DNA from: an uncultured Erythrobacteraceae bacterium
GTDB lineage: Bacteria > Pseudomonadota > Alphaproteobacteria > Sphingomonadales > Sphingomonadaceae
Direction: 5' to 3'
Assembly: GCA_946482075.1 (NCBI GenBank)
Contig: CAMLQG010000029.1
Span: 1 to 34,919 of the forward strand
Length of the DNA: 34,919 nt
Both the position numbers and the translations under genes were made by a program. The notes beneath the pieces were generated by a model. The model was not told the origin of the DNA and did not search any database. It saw only the letters and a list, made by a program, of their open reading frames with translations. Shown here piece by piece: positions 1 to 7,620 of this stretch (the stretch's first letter is position 1; every line of letters starts with the position of its first letter).

Positions 1-166
1 GCAGCACCTTGTGGTCGAGCAGCGCCTTGCGCACCGCCTGGACCTGCGCATCGTCCAGCGGCTTGCTGATATCGACGCCGCTGACTTCCGCGCCCAGCGC
101 CCAGTTTATCCGCCGGACGCCTATCTGCGTCTCGGCCGATCTCTCGCGGGTTGCTGTCTCGGGCAT
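1..166 (-). CDS. TauD/TfdA-family 2-oxoglutarate-dependent dioxygenase, N-terminal part
   Basis: Only the first 55 codons lie inside the window; the gene runs off the left edge. The segment contains GAEVSGVDISKPLDD followed by a helix ending ALLDHKVL, which is the characteristic N-terminal fold of TauD/TfdA Fe(II)/2-oxoglutarate dioxygenases. The HxD...H iron ligands would lie outside the window. The start ATG at 166 has an AAGGA Shine-Dalgarno about 9 bases upstream. It begins 39 bases after the stop of TBDR1 on the same strand, so the two are probably co-transcribed. This suggests that the imported compound, or a product of it, is hydroxylated or oxidatively cleaved by this enzyme. Family assignment is good; the substrate (sulfonate, aryloxyalkanoate or other) cannot be told. 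Confidence 0.85.
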   Translation of the reverse strand, partial: MPETATRERSAETQIGVRRINWALGAEVSGVDISKPLDDAQVQAVRKALLDHKVL

Positions 167-205
167 TTTGCAAATTCCTTTGTGCTGCGATGGGTTGTTC
201 GATGG

Positions 206-2683
206 TCAGAAGCGCGCCGTCGCCTGCACGGCCACGGTTCGCGGATCGGATATGGAGGATCGGACATCGGTGTGGACCGCATTGTTCGATCCCGCGCCGG
301 AACCGGTATAGGTCAGATCCTGCGCGGTGGTCATGATGAAGCGATTGGTCAGGTTCTTGCCGATCAGCGCCAGTTCCCAGCGCTCGTCTTCTGCGCCCAG
401 GCGGATGCTGGCGTCGATCGCGGCATAGGCGGACTGGAAGAAGCGATCGGCATTGTCCGGCGCGAAGGCGTAGGTCTTGTAGCGGCTGGAGTAGCGGCCG
501 CTGAAGGACAGTCCCAGCTTCAGCCCCGCGCCGACCGGGGTCGAATAATCGACGCCGGCCGTGGCGGTGATCCTGGGCGCCTGCGGCATGATCTGTCCGG
601 ACAGGTCCTGGCGAGTGCCGTTGCCCAGCCCGTTGAGCGCGAAGGAGCAGCCTTCCGCCCGGCTCTGCCCGCCGATGCAGGGCGCCATCGGGAAGCTGAG
701 ATAGCGCGCCTTGGTATAGCTGGCGGACGCGCGCAGATTGAGGCCCGGAACCGATCGCGGCGCGAATTCCATCTCGATTTCCGCTCCCTTCGTGCGCGCC
801 GACGCGGCATTCAGCGTGAGGTACTGGATCGTCAGCGGATTGAAGAAGTCCACCTGCAGTCCGGTATATTTATAGCTGAAGATGTCGAAATTGACGCGCA
901 ATTGATTGTTGAGCAGGGTCGATTTGATACCGCCTTCGAAGCCTTTCACTTTTTCCGGGCCGAAATCGGCGTCGGCGACGGTGCTGTTGGGCGCGATGAT
1001 CCCGCTGATCGAATAGCCGCCGGACTTATAGCCGGTGCGATAGCTGCCATAGACAGTGACGTTGGGTGCCGGCTTCCAGCTGATCGTCGCTTCGGGTGAC
1101 GTGTTGGTGAACTTCTGCGGCACCACGAATGTGGTCTGCGCGAAGGATCCCAGCGATGTGGGGATCACATAGGGCTGGCCCTGGATCGAATGCTTCTTTT
1201 CCTCGGTGTAGCGGATGCCGCCGGTGACGGTCAGCGTGGGTGTGAGATCTACGATGGCCTGCCCGAAGATGGCATAGGTCTTCCCCTTGGTCTGACCGCG
1301 CTTCAGGAGCGACTGGTATCGCCATGACGGATCGGTCGCCGCGCTGTTCTCCGGACCGCCGGGGAAGATGATCTCCTGGACGAAAGCCAGAGTGCTATTC
1401 TGGTAATAGGCGCCGACCATGGCGTTGAACATGCCGTCGAACTTCGTGCGCGCCCGGGCTTCGACCGAGAAGGCCTTCAGCCCTTCGAAGCTGGCGGCGA
1501 AATTGCCGCCGGTGCCGAGCGCCGGATCACGCGTGAGATAAGCGTCGGTGAAGTCGGCGTCCGAACCCCAATAGGTTTTGCTGTGGGAATAGGCCGGGGT
1601 CACCGAAAGCGTGAGCGGCCCGGCGTCATATTCGAAATTGCCGGTGATGTTGTAGGCTTCGTAGCTCAGATAGGGGTTGCCGCCCTCGCGCCCGATCAGC
1701 GGCAGGGTGGCCGCAATATCGCTCGGCACCGAACTCTGCACGTGACGGAAGGTCTTGCCGCAGGGTGCCTTCGGGTCGGTCTGGACGAAGCCCTTCTCGC
1801 ATACGCCGACTACGGTGGAGGAATGCGCCGCGTTCGACGCATATTTGTCGTAGGTCCCTTTCAGCGTGGCAGTGAAGCTGTCATTCGGTTCGAACTTCGC
1901 TGTGAAGCGGGTGGTGAAGTCCCGCTCGCCCGTGCCATCGCCTTCGCGGACCTGGCGCGCATGCGCGGTCGACACGCCGGTGGCGACATCACGCGTATAG
2001 GAGGTGCCGGGTTCGGAGACGTTCTCGATCAGCGGGCGGAACTGCTTGGTGTAGCGTGCCGCGAGGCGAAGCGAGAGCGTGTCGCTGACCGGGCCGGAGA
2101 CGTAGCCTTCGACGGATGGATTGCGTCCCTTGAACTCGTAGCCCGCGCGTACCATCCCCTCGAAATGGTCGGTCGGATTGGCGGTCGTGAAGGAGATTGC
2201 GCCCGCCGTGGTGTTCTTGCCGTAGAACAGCGATTGGGGGCCTTTGAGCACTTCCACCTGCGCCATGTCGAACATGCCGAGATTAAGCGCGCGACCGCCG
2301 CTGTAATAAACGCCATCGATCACTAGCGCGACCGACTGTTCCAGGCTGATGGAGCTCGCATTGACGCTGATGCCGCGCAGGCCGATCGACGCGCCATTGC
2401 CCGTGCCGCTGCGTCCGACGATTAGCTGGGGCGCCATGGTCGAAAGCTTCTCGACCGAATTGATGCCAAAGTTCTGGAGCCGCTCGGCCGAAACCACCGT
2501 CGCGGCGACGGGGATGTTCTGGAGATTTTCCTGCTGCCGGCGTGCGGTCACGATGATCTCCTCAAGCCCGCCGCCCTGCTCCGCGGGCGGCGCATCCTGC
2601 GCCAGGGCGGGCGTGATGCCGATCAAGGCGCCTGAACACATCAACCCCAGCCGTGTCGTGCTCTTCCAATCTGCAAAACCCAT
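206..2683 (-). CDS. TonB-dependent outer-membrane receptor (TBDR1)
   Basis: This 825-residue protein has the full TBDR plan. A signal peptide ends near ALAQDA at about residue 29, followed by a TonB-box region (EEIIVTARRQQENLQNIP), a plug domain with the VEVLKGPQSLFYGKNTTAGA motif, a 22-strand barrel-type remainder and a C-terminal aromatic (ends ATARF) as expected for outer-membrane insertion. It would use TonB-ExbBD energy to import a ligand across the outer membrane. The plug (KGPQ-SLFYGKN-TTAGA) resembles TBDR4 more than TBDR2 or TBDR3. An extracellular-loop region carries a cysteine pair (VCEKG...APCGKT). The ATG at 2683 has a GGGAGGGG ribosome site. It is divergent from the MFS gene at 2837 and upstream of the TauD-type dioxygenase. 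The ligand is unknown; sphingomonad TBDRs of this type often sit with catabolic genes rather than siderophore genes. Confidence 0.95.
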   Translation of the reverse strand: MGFADWKSTTRLGLMCSGALIGITPALAQDAPPAEQGGGLEEIIVTARRQQENLQNIPVAATVVSAERLQNFGINSVEKLSTMAPQLIVGRSGTGNGASIGLRGISVNASSISLEQSVALVIDGVYYSGGRALNLGMFDMAQVEVLKGPQSLFYGKNTTAGAISFTTANPTDHFEGMVRAGYEFKGRNPSVEGYVSGPVSDTLSLRLAARYTKQFRPLIENVSEPGTSYTRDVATGVSTAHARQVREGDGTGERDFTTRFTAKFEPNDSFTATLKGTYDKYASNAAHSSTVVGVCEKGFVQTDPKAPCGKTFRHVQSSVPSDIAATLPLIGREGGNPYLSYEAYNITGNFEYDAGPLTLSVTPAYSHSKTYWGSDADFTDAYLTRDPALGTGGNFAASFEGLKAFSVEARARTKFDGMFNAMVGAYYQNSTLAFVQEIIFPGGPENSAATDPSWRYQSLLKRGQTKGKTYAIFGQAIVDLTPTLTVTGGIRYTEEKKHSIQGQPYVIPTSLGSFAQTTFVVPQKFTNTSPEATISWKPAPNVTVYGSYRTGYKSGGYSISGIIAPNSTVADADFGPEKVKGFEGGIKSTLLNNQLRVNFDIFSYKYTGLQVDFFNPLTIQYLTLNAASARTKGAEIEMEFAPRSVPGLNLRASASYTKARYLSFPMAPCIGGQSRAEGCSFALNGLGNGTRQDLSGQIMPQAPRITATAGVDYSTPVGAGLKLGLSFSGRYSSRYKTYAFAPDNADRFFQSAYAAIDASIRLGAEDERWELALIGKNLTNRFIMTTAQDLTYTGSGAGSNNAVHTDVRSSISDPRTVAVQATARF

Positions 2684-2748
2684 CTTGAAGCCCCTCCCGA
2701 TTTCGGATTCTTGCGCTGTCTTTCGCCAGATGAGGCGGAATCGCGCTC

Positions 2749-2782
2749 TTGACGCGCATTATTATTCTACATAGATAATATA
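2749..2782 (+). promoter_or_regulatory. Divergent promoter with operator-like dyad between TBDR1 and MFS1
   Basis: A sigma-70-like TTGACG at 2749-2754 is followed after 17 bases by TAGATA at 2772-2777, pointing to the plus-strand MFS gene. Overlapping the -10 is ATTCTACATAGATAATATA (2764-2782), an ATTCT-N6-ATAAT dyad that recurs at 4228-4246 with 17 of 19 bases identical. The block from about 2759 to 2802 is strikingly AT-rich against its GC-rich surroundings. A binding protein is inferred, not seen. Confidence 0.55.
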
Positions 2783-2836
2783 TTTGTCTATAGAAAAATA
2801 CATGCGGCCCGGATCGCGCAGAAGAGAGGATGGAAG

Positions 2837-4228
2837 GTGGCCAACAATTCGATGATTTCCGGCGAGGTCGCGCCGGAGAAGGTCCAGGAGCGGCCGAGTG
2901 GGGAACAGCGCGGCCTTGGCAGCCTGCTCCTCACATTCCGGCCCGCGCTGATCCTGACAGTGATCTACTGCTTCGCCTTCATGGACCGGCAAATCTTCAA
3001 TCTGCTGGCGGAACCGATCAAACATGACATCGGGTTGGACGATCTCGAGATCGGCTATCTTCTCGGGGTCGCGTTCATCGTCACCTATGTCGGCTTCGGC
3101 CTGCCGGCCGGCTGGTGCGTCGACCGCTTCAATCGCCCGCGGCTGATCGCGATCGCGGGCGTGGCGTGGAGCTTCGGCACGATCGCGGCGGGTTTTGCGG
3201 AAAGCTACGCCGGCCTGTTCCTGTCACGCCTGTTCGTCGGCGCGTCCGAGGCATTCATCTATCCAGCGGGCATGTCGCTCCTGGCCGATGTCTATGAACG
3301 CAGACGCCTGCCGGTGGCGACCAGCATGTTCCTGATCGCACCCGCGCTGGGCGGCGGGCTGGCGCTGGTCGGCGGCGGGGCCCTGCTGGATGCCGCGCAT
3401 CACCTGCAAGCGGCGCAGATTCCGTTCCTCGAAGAACGTTCGGACTGGCAGTTCGCGCTGCTGATCGTTGGTGCTGCCGGGCTGTTGCCGCTGCCGCTGC
3501 TGATGACAGTGCGCGAGACGCGCGACGATCGGGACGGGAGAGGCGAGGGTGCGGACGAACGCTACGGCCTGGTCGAAGGGACCGGCTATATCCTGCGGCG
3601 ATGGCGGTTCTACCTCACGCTGTTCTTCGGCATGGCCTCCACGATCCTGGTGACCGGCGTGATCTCGGCCTGGGCGCCGACCTATCTGGCGCGGACCTTC
3701 GCTCTCGATCCGTCCGCGATCGGGCTGCGCTACGGGTCGCTGGTGCTGCTGGCAGGGCTGGTAGCGGGGCTCGCCAGCCCGCTGGTCAACCAATTCCTCT
3801 CGCGCCGGCACCGCCATTCGACGATGCTGACCGCGCTGATCGCTCCCTATATGGTCGTCCTCTTCGCGCTGGCCTTCACTCTATCGGGCACTCAGTGGCT
3901 GGCGCTCACCAGTCTGGCGCTGCTGACCTTCTCCTTCAATTTCCCGATGAGCATGGCCAGTACCTCGCTGCAACTCGCCTGCCCTTCGCGGCTGCGCGGC
4001 GTCGCTTCGGCCTATTATCTCGTGGTGGTGAATCTCGTGGGCCACGGGCTGGGGCCGGTGGCGGTGCCCGTCGTCGCCAAACTGCTGCTGCCCGATCCGT
4101 CCGCGATCGGACCGGCGATGGCGGGGCTCGCGATCTGCTTCGGGCTCGTCTCGATCGCGCTGCTGACGGTGGCGTTCCGCAATTTCGCGCGGGAGATGGA
4201 CGTCAATAATTCTTCTAACAGAATATAA
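2837..4228 (+). CDS. MFS transporter, spinster-like (MFS1)
   Basis: This 463-residue protein has about twelve hydrophobic segments and the MFS signature between TM2 and TM3 (GWCVDRFNRPR, about residues 93-103). The DRQIFN motif at the end of TM1 is typical of the spinster-like branch of the family. It is clearly paralogous to the MFS gene at 25272, sharing YCFAF-DRQIFN, SAWAPTYLARTF and a similar C-terminal half. It would move a small organic solute across the inner membrane; direction is unknown. The start is a GTG at 2837, preceded by a GAGGA/GGAAG stretch; an in-frame ATG at 2852 is an alternative. The last codons (NSSNRI, then TAA) are written in an AT-rich sequence that is also an ATTCT-N6-AGAAT dyad, so promoter elements for TBDR2 overlap the gene's end. 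Confidence 0.92.
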   Translation: MANNSMISGEVAPEKVQERPSGEQRGLGSLLLTFRPALILTVIYCFAFMDRQIFNLLAEPIKHDIGLDDLEIGYLLGVAFIVTYVGFGLPAGWCVDRFNRPRLIAIAGVAWSFGTIAAGFAESYAGLFLSRLFVGASEAFIYPAGMSLLADVYERRRLPVATSMFLIAPALGGGLALVGGGALLDAAHHLQAAQIPFLEERSDWQFALLIVGAAGLLPLPLLMTVRETRDDRDGRGEGADERYGLVEGTGYILRRWRFYLTLFFGMASTILVTGVISAWAPTYLARTFALDPSAIGLRYGSLVLLAGLVAGLASPLVNQFLSRRHRHSTMLTALIAPYMVVLFALAFTLSGTQWLALTSLALLTFSFNFPMSMASTSLQLACPSRLRGVASAYYLVVVNLVGHGLGPVAVPVVAKLLLPDPSAIGPAMAGLAICFGLVSIALLTVAFRNFAREMDVNNSSNRI

Positions 4229-4246
4229 TTCTACATTGAGAATATA
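4209..4246 (+). promoter_or_regulatory. Tandem ATTCT-N6-AGAAT dyads in front of TBDR2
   Basis: Two adjacent 19-base units, ATTCTTCTAACAGAATATA (4209-4227) and ATTCTACATTGAGAATATA (4228-4246), each contain a perfect ATTCT-N6-AGAAT inverted repeat. A consensus -10 (TATAAT, 4224-4229) sits at their junction without a convincing -35, which would fit an activator-dependent promoter. The second unit matches the dyad in the MFS1/TBDR1 divergent promoter at 17 of 19 positions. Confidence 0.6.
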
Positions 4247-4315
4247 AGTTGCATAGACATCTAGGGTCCGCTAGGCGGGCCCTCGGAACATCCAAGATGT
4301 CGAAAGGGAGAGGAC

Positions 4316-6643
4316 ATGCAGAGAATTCTTGTCGGGCGCGTCACGCGCGCCGTGCTTCTGGCATCCGTCGCCGCGGCGATCCCGCTCGCGCAACCCGCCA
4401 TCGCCCAGACTTCCGACGCGGAGGCCGCTTCCGGCGAGATCGTGGTCACGGCCCGCCGCACGGAGGAGCGCCTGCAGGACGTGCCGCTGGCGGTCAGCGC
4501 GCTGGCGGGCAATGCGCTCAAGGATACGGGCGTTACCAATCTCGAAGGGTTGAACTCACGCGTGCCCAACCTGAATGTGAAGGCCGGCAATACCGATCCC
4601 GGCGCGGCGGTGTTCAGCATTCGCGGGCAGTCGGTGCCCAACCAGCTGCTCACGGTCGACAACGCGGTGGGTGTCTACCAGGACAATGTGAACAACCCGC
4701 GCGCCTATGGCCTGCTGGGAGCGGGCCTGCTCGACGTGCAGCGGGTCGAAGTGCTGCGCGGGCCGCAGGGCACGCTTTACGGCCGCAACACCACGGGCGG
4801 CGCGGTAAGCATTTACACCCAGGATCCCAAGCCGGAGCTCGGCGCCAGTGTCCAGCTGACGGGCGGGAATTTCGACCATCTGGAAGCGGTCGGCATTCTC
4901 AACCTGCCACTTTCGGAAAATGCCGGCCTGCGTTTCGTGGCCCAGCACGGCTCGCACGATCCCTATCATCACAGCCGTGGCCCGCGCGCAGGGACGGACC
5001 GGCCCGCGCGCGAGAAGAGCTCCTATTTCCGCGGCAAGTTCGTCGGCGAATTCGGCGACTTGCGGGTCGGCTTCACCGGCGACTATTTCCACTACAATGC
5101 CGGCGGCGCGGCGTTCCGGCTGTCCGGACTGTATGATCCGACGCTCTATGATGCCGACCCCGACAATAACGGCACCAATCTGGGCGCCAATGCCGCGCGC
5201 CAGGTCGCGCTGGAGATGGGGCTGGATCCGAACAACCCCGCGCAACTCGCGGCGGCGCGCAGCGTGCTTCTGGGCTATGTCGGCAAGGGCGGCTTCTACG
5301 ATACTTTCAACAACTCGCCGCTGCGCTCCGTCAACAAGGGCGGCAGCCTGGCGCTCAATCTCGACTGGAACGTGTCGCCGGACATAACGCTGCGCTCCAT
5401 CACCGGCTATCGCTGGCTTTCGCGCGATACGCAGAACGATCTCGACGGCACGCCCTACACGATCTTCGCCAACGATTTCGGAACCAGGGACAAGTTCTTC
5501 AGCCAGGAAGTGCAGCTTCTCGGCGCGATGGGTGATTTCTCGTGGGTGGCCGGCCTCTATTACAGCAACGAATGGGGCCGGGAATTCTCGGACCAGGTCA
5601 ACACCGTTCTGATCACGCCGACCCGCACTTTCAACAACGGCAAGGTCGTGTCCAAGAGCTACGCGGCTTTCGCGCAGGTCAACTGGAGCATTACCGACCG
5701 GCTGCGACTGACCGGCGGCATCCGCTACACGCGCGAGCAGAAGAACCTGCGCAACGAAAACGCCGCCAGCACCGGCTGTTCGGTCGCACCGATCCTGCTC
5801 GACGAACCGGGCGTCTGCGCGGCCACGTTCAAGAACCGCTTCTCCGATCCCTCATGGCTCGTGTCGGCGGACTACAAGATATCCGGCGATGTCCTGGTCT
5901 ATGCCAAGGCGACGCGCGGCTTTCGTGGCGGTGGCCAGAATCTGCGCGCGCGGGGGACCAATCTCGCACTCTATACGCCGTTCGGCCCCGAGACGGTGAC
6001 GGAATACGAAGCCGGCCTGAAGAGCGAACTGTTCGACAAGCGCCTGCTGTTCAACGTCGCCGCTTTTTCGGATGATTATTCCGGTGCCCAGCGATCGGTC
6101 ACGCTGCTGATCAACGGGACCAACTCCACGATCGTCACCAACGCGGCCAAGGCGCGGCTTCAGGGTATCGAGGTGGAAAGCACGCTGCGCATCGTGGACG
6201 GGTTCTCGATCAACGGCTCACTCGGCTATCTGCATACGAAATATCTCAAGTTCGAGGATATTTCGGGTGACCGCACCAACGAGCCCTTCCCGGTGCCGAA
6301 GTGGAACTACACGATCGGCGCCAACTTCTCGCAGCAGATCGGTGCCGCGCGGGTGCTCGCCAATGTGAACTACGCCTGGCAGAGCCGCCAGGATCTTCAG
6401 CCCCAGTCGCGCGAGACGGACCAGACGTCGCTTCCCGCCTATGGACTGCTCAATGGCCGGATCGGGGTGGAGTTCGAGGATCTCGGTCTGGAAGTGTCCG
6501 TCTTCGGGCGCAATTTGACGAAGAAGCGCTACGACGCCGCGTTCATCACGCTGGAATCGCTGGGCTTCAACACCGCCCAGCCCGGTACGCCGCGCGTGGT
6601 GGGTGTCCAGATCATCAAATCCTTCGGCAGCGAGAAGCGCTGA
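4316..6643 (+). CDS. TonB-dependent outer-membrane receptor (TBDR2)
   Basis: This 775-residue receptor has a signal peptide ending near PAIAQ (about residue 30) and a TonB-box region GEIVVTARRTEERLQDVP. A plug domain carries VEVLRGPQGTLYGRNTTGGAV, the barrel is rich in alternating hydrophobic strands, and a NLTKKRYDAA segment near the C-terminus is typical of sphingomonad TBDRs. The LRGPQGTLYGRNTTGGA plug motif groups it with TBDR3 rather than with TBDR1 and TBDR4. The ATG at 4316 follows GGGAGAGGAC. It lies 87 bases after MFS1 on the same strand, with its own AT-rich promoter region, so it may be transcribed both alone and by read-through. Its ligand is unknown; pairing with an MFS gene suggests sequential outer and inner membrane transport of one compound. 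Confidence 0.95.
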   Translation: MQRILVGRVTRAVLLASVAAAIPLAQPAIAQTSDAEAASGEIVVTARRTEERLQDVPLAVSALAGNALKDTGVTNLEGLNSRVPNLNVKAGNTDPGAAVFSIRGQSVPNQLLTVDNAVGVYQDNVNNPRAYGLLGAGLLDVQRVEVLRGPQGTLYGRNTTGGAVSIYTQDPKPELGASVQLTGGNFDHLEAVGILNLPLSENAGLRFVAQHGSHDPYHHSRGPRAGTDRPAREKSSYFRGKFVGEFGDLRVGFTGDYFHYNAGGAAFRLSGLYDPTLYDADPDNNGTNLGANAARQVALEMGLDPNNPAQLAAARSVLLGYVGKGGFYDTFNNSPLRSVNKGGSLALNLDWNVSPDITLRSITGYRWLSRDTQNDLDGTPYTIFANDFGTRDKFFSQEVQLLGAMGDFSWVAGLYYSNEWGREFSDQVNTVLITPTRTFNNGKVVSKSYAAFAQVNWSITDRLRLTGGIRYTREQKNLRNENAASTGCSVAPILLDEPGVCAATFKNRFSDPSWLVSADYKISGDVLVYAKATRGFRGGGQNLRARGTNLALYTPFGPETVTEYEAGLKSELFDKRLLFNVAAFSDDYSGAQRSVTLLINGTNSTIVTNAAKARLQGIEVESTLRIVDGFSINGSLGYLHTKYLKFEDISGDRTNEPFPVPKWNYTIGANFSQQIGAARVLANVNYAWQSRQDLQPQSRETDQTSLPAYGLLNGRIGVEFEDLGLEVSVFGRNLTKKRYDAAFITLESLGFNTAQPGTPRVVGVQIIKSFGSEKR

Positions 6644-6736
6644 ATTTCTGGAATAGAAAACTTATCTCTATGGAATAATTCGATTGCGCAGCAATTGGGG
6701 CGCTGCTAGGTCGGAATGGTCCTTGTGATGGGGACC

Positions 6737-6771
6737 GGAGAGGGCATCGTGCGACCCGGATTGCCCTCTCC
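6737..6771. terminator. Hairpin downstream of TBDR2
   Basis: GGAGAGGGCA (6737-6746) and TGCCCTCTCC (6762-6771) form a perfect 10-base stem with a 15-base loop. It lies about 95 bases after the TBDR2 stop. No run of T follows, so if it ends transcription it is not a textbook intrinsic terminator; it may instead protect the mRNA 3' end. Confidence 0.35.
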
Positions 6772-6873
6772 ACTTCCCGCTCTCCTGCCGATTCCGGAGA
6801 AGAAGGAAAACTTGCGCCGTCCCAAAAACCTGTTGCGCGCATATTCTCAAGTTAATCGGTAGATATTCGTCAG

Positions 6874-6917
6874 CACCATCGGCCAGCCTCCTCCTCTCCT
6901 TAGGCTGGCCGATGGTG
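6874..6917. terminator. 15-bp perfect hairpin of uncertain role
   Basis: CACCATCGGCCAGCC (6874-6888) and GGCTGGCCGATGGTG (6903-6917) pair perfectly around a 14-base loop. No T-run follows on the plus strand. Read on the minus strand, the loop is AAGGAGAGGAGG-like (a strong ribosome-binding sequence) and the 3' arm holds an ATG (6879) opening a 10-codon frame that ends at 6847. It could be a terminator, an attenuator or a mobile palindrome. Confidence 0.35.
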
Positions 6918-7019
6918 TTCGCGGCTTTTGATGGATGTCAGCTTGCTCCGCGTGATCAACGGCTAAAGCGCACGAACCCACGCGACAACGCAGGCTCGTG
7001 ATCCGAACAGGAGCGCACG

Positions 7020-7169
7020 ATGACTCGTGAACAAATCCGTGGCTGGCCCAGGCAAGGGCAGACCAATCCTTTTCCCGTCCCGCATCCGTCCTGGCGTGCC
7101 GAATCCGCGCGCGGGGAGAACGCAGAGAAGCTGTCGGCTCGTGAGTTCTGGGCGCGCCTGGGGCTATAG
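7020..7169 (+). CDS. Small hypothetical protein, 49 residues
   Basis: An ATG at 7020 follows a good AGGAG Shine-Dalgarno with a 6-base gap and opens a 49-codon frame ending TAG at 7167. The product is polar and basic with four tryptophans; a Pro-rich centre (NPFPVPHPSW, residues 16-25) leads to a charged helix-like tail ending REFWARLGL. No signal peptide or membrane segment is visible. I do not recognise a family. The well-placed ribosome site and the sharply ended frame are the evidence; it stands alone between TBDR2 and the minus-strand LLM group. It could equally be a chance frame or the remnant of a longer gene. Confidence 0.4.
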   Translation: MTREQIRGWPRQGQTNPFPVPHPSWRAESARGENAEKLSAREFWARLGL

Positions 7170-7264
7170 AGCCGACGTCGCGTCCTGAATATCGGGCGGG
7201 CGGATCGCGGACGCGCCGGTTGCCGCACGCCGCGCAAGAGGGGCGCCGACTGATCCGCCATAGG

Positions 7265-7620
7265 CTAGGGCGGCGTTTCGCTCCGAGCGAAAGTGGCCAT
7301 CCAGGCGGTCAGTTCGGGATCAGGCACAGTCGCCGCGATCTCGCCGAAGGTTTCGCGGTTCTCGTCCTGGCCCAGCTTGTAATGCGGCCTCGATGCGCGG
7401 ACATAGGCGCGGAAGCCGATGATGCGGGAGAACAGGTCTGCACGGCGCGAGCAGCGGCAATACGCTGGCATTGAACCCGCGCGAACACCCAGGCGAGCGG
7501 ATGACGCGCGATCAGCACAGCCGCCGCGGCGTTTTCCTGGTCAGCCGGCATGTCCGCCTGATCGTCGAGCGCTTGTGAACCGAGGCTTGAGATCGAGACC
7601 GCTTCGAGGAAGCGGCTCAT
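7265..7620 (-). pseudogene. Small gene coupled to the LLM oxidoreductase, apparently frameshifted
   Basis: The ATG at 7620 overlaps the TGA of the LLM gene (ATGA), a strong sign of translational coupling. The first 49 or so codons read well (AAAAVLIARHPLAWVFARV), but the frame then becomes arginine/serine-rich and stops at 7309. In another frame of the same strand, from about 7471 to 7265, a natural-looking sequence continues (LFSRIIGFRAYVRASRPHYK ... PELTAWMATFARSE). Joining them needs a -1-type shift near 7475-7490 and would give a protein of about 115 residues. I do not recognise the family. It may be a true frameshift mutation, a sequencing error, or a 103-residue protein as written. Confidence 0.5.

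Larger units (their letters stand above)
6644..7019. other. Gene-free spacer with inverted repeats
   Basis: No credible coding sequence was seen in these 376 bases. Just after the TBDR2 stop lie TTTCT-N5-AGAAA (6645-6659) and, on the minus strand, ATTCCATAGAGATAAG (6661-6676), which resembles the ATTCT dyads upstream of TBDR2 at about 12 of 16 positions. Further on are two hairpins, 6737-6771 and 6874-6917, listed separately. The start of the spacer is AT-rich; the rest has normal composition. Confidence 0.5.

Noticed and set aside
6847..6879. A 10-codon minus-strand frame with a ribosome site in a hairpin loop, as a leader-peptide gene.
   Set aside because: No minus-strand gene lies downstream to be controlled, so it is reported as a finding and not as a CDS.
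6956..7261. A 101-codon minus-strand frame in the spacer after TBDR2.
   Set aside because: It has Arg/Pro/Ser-rich composition and no ribosome site, and is antisense to the better supported 49-codon frame.
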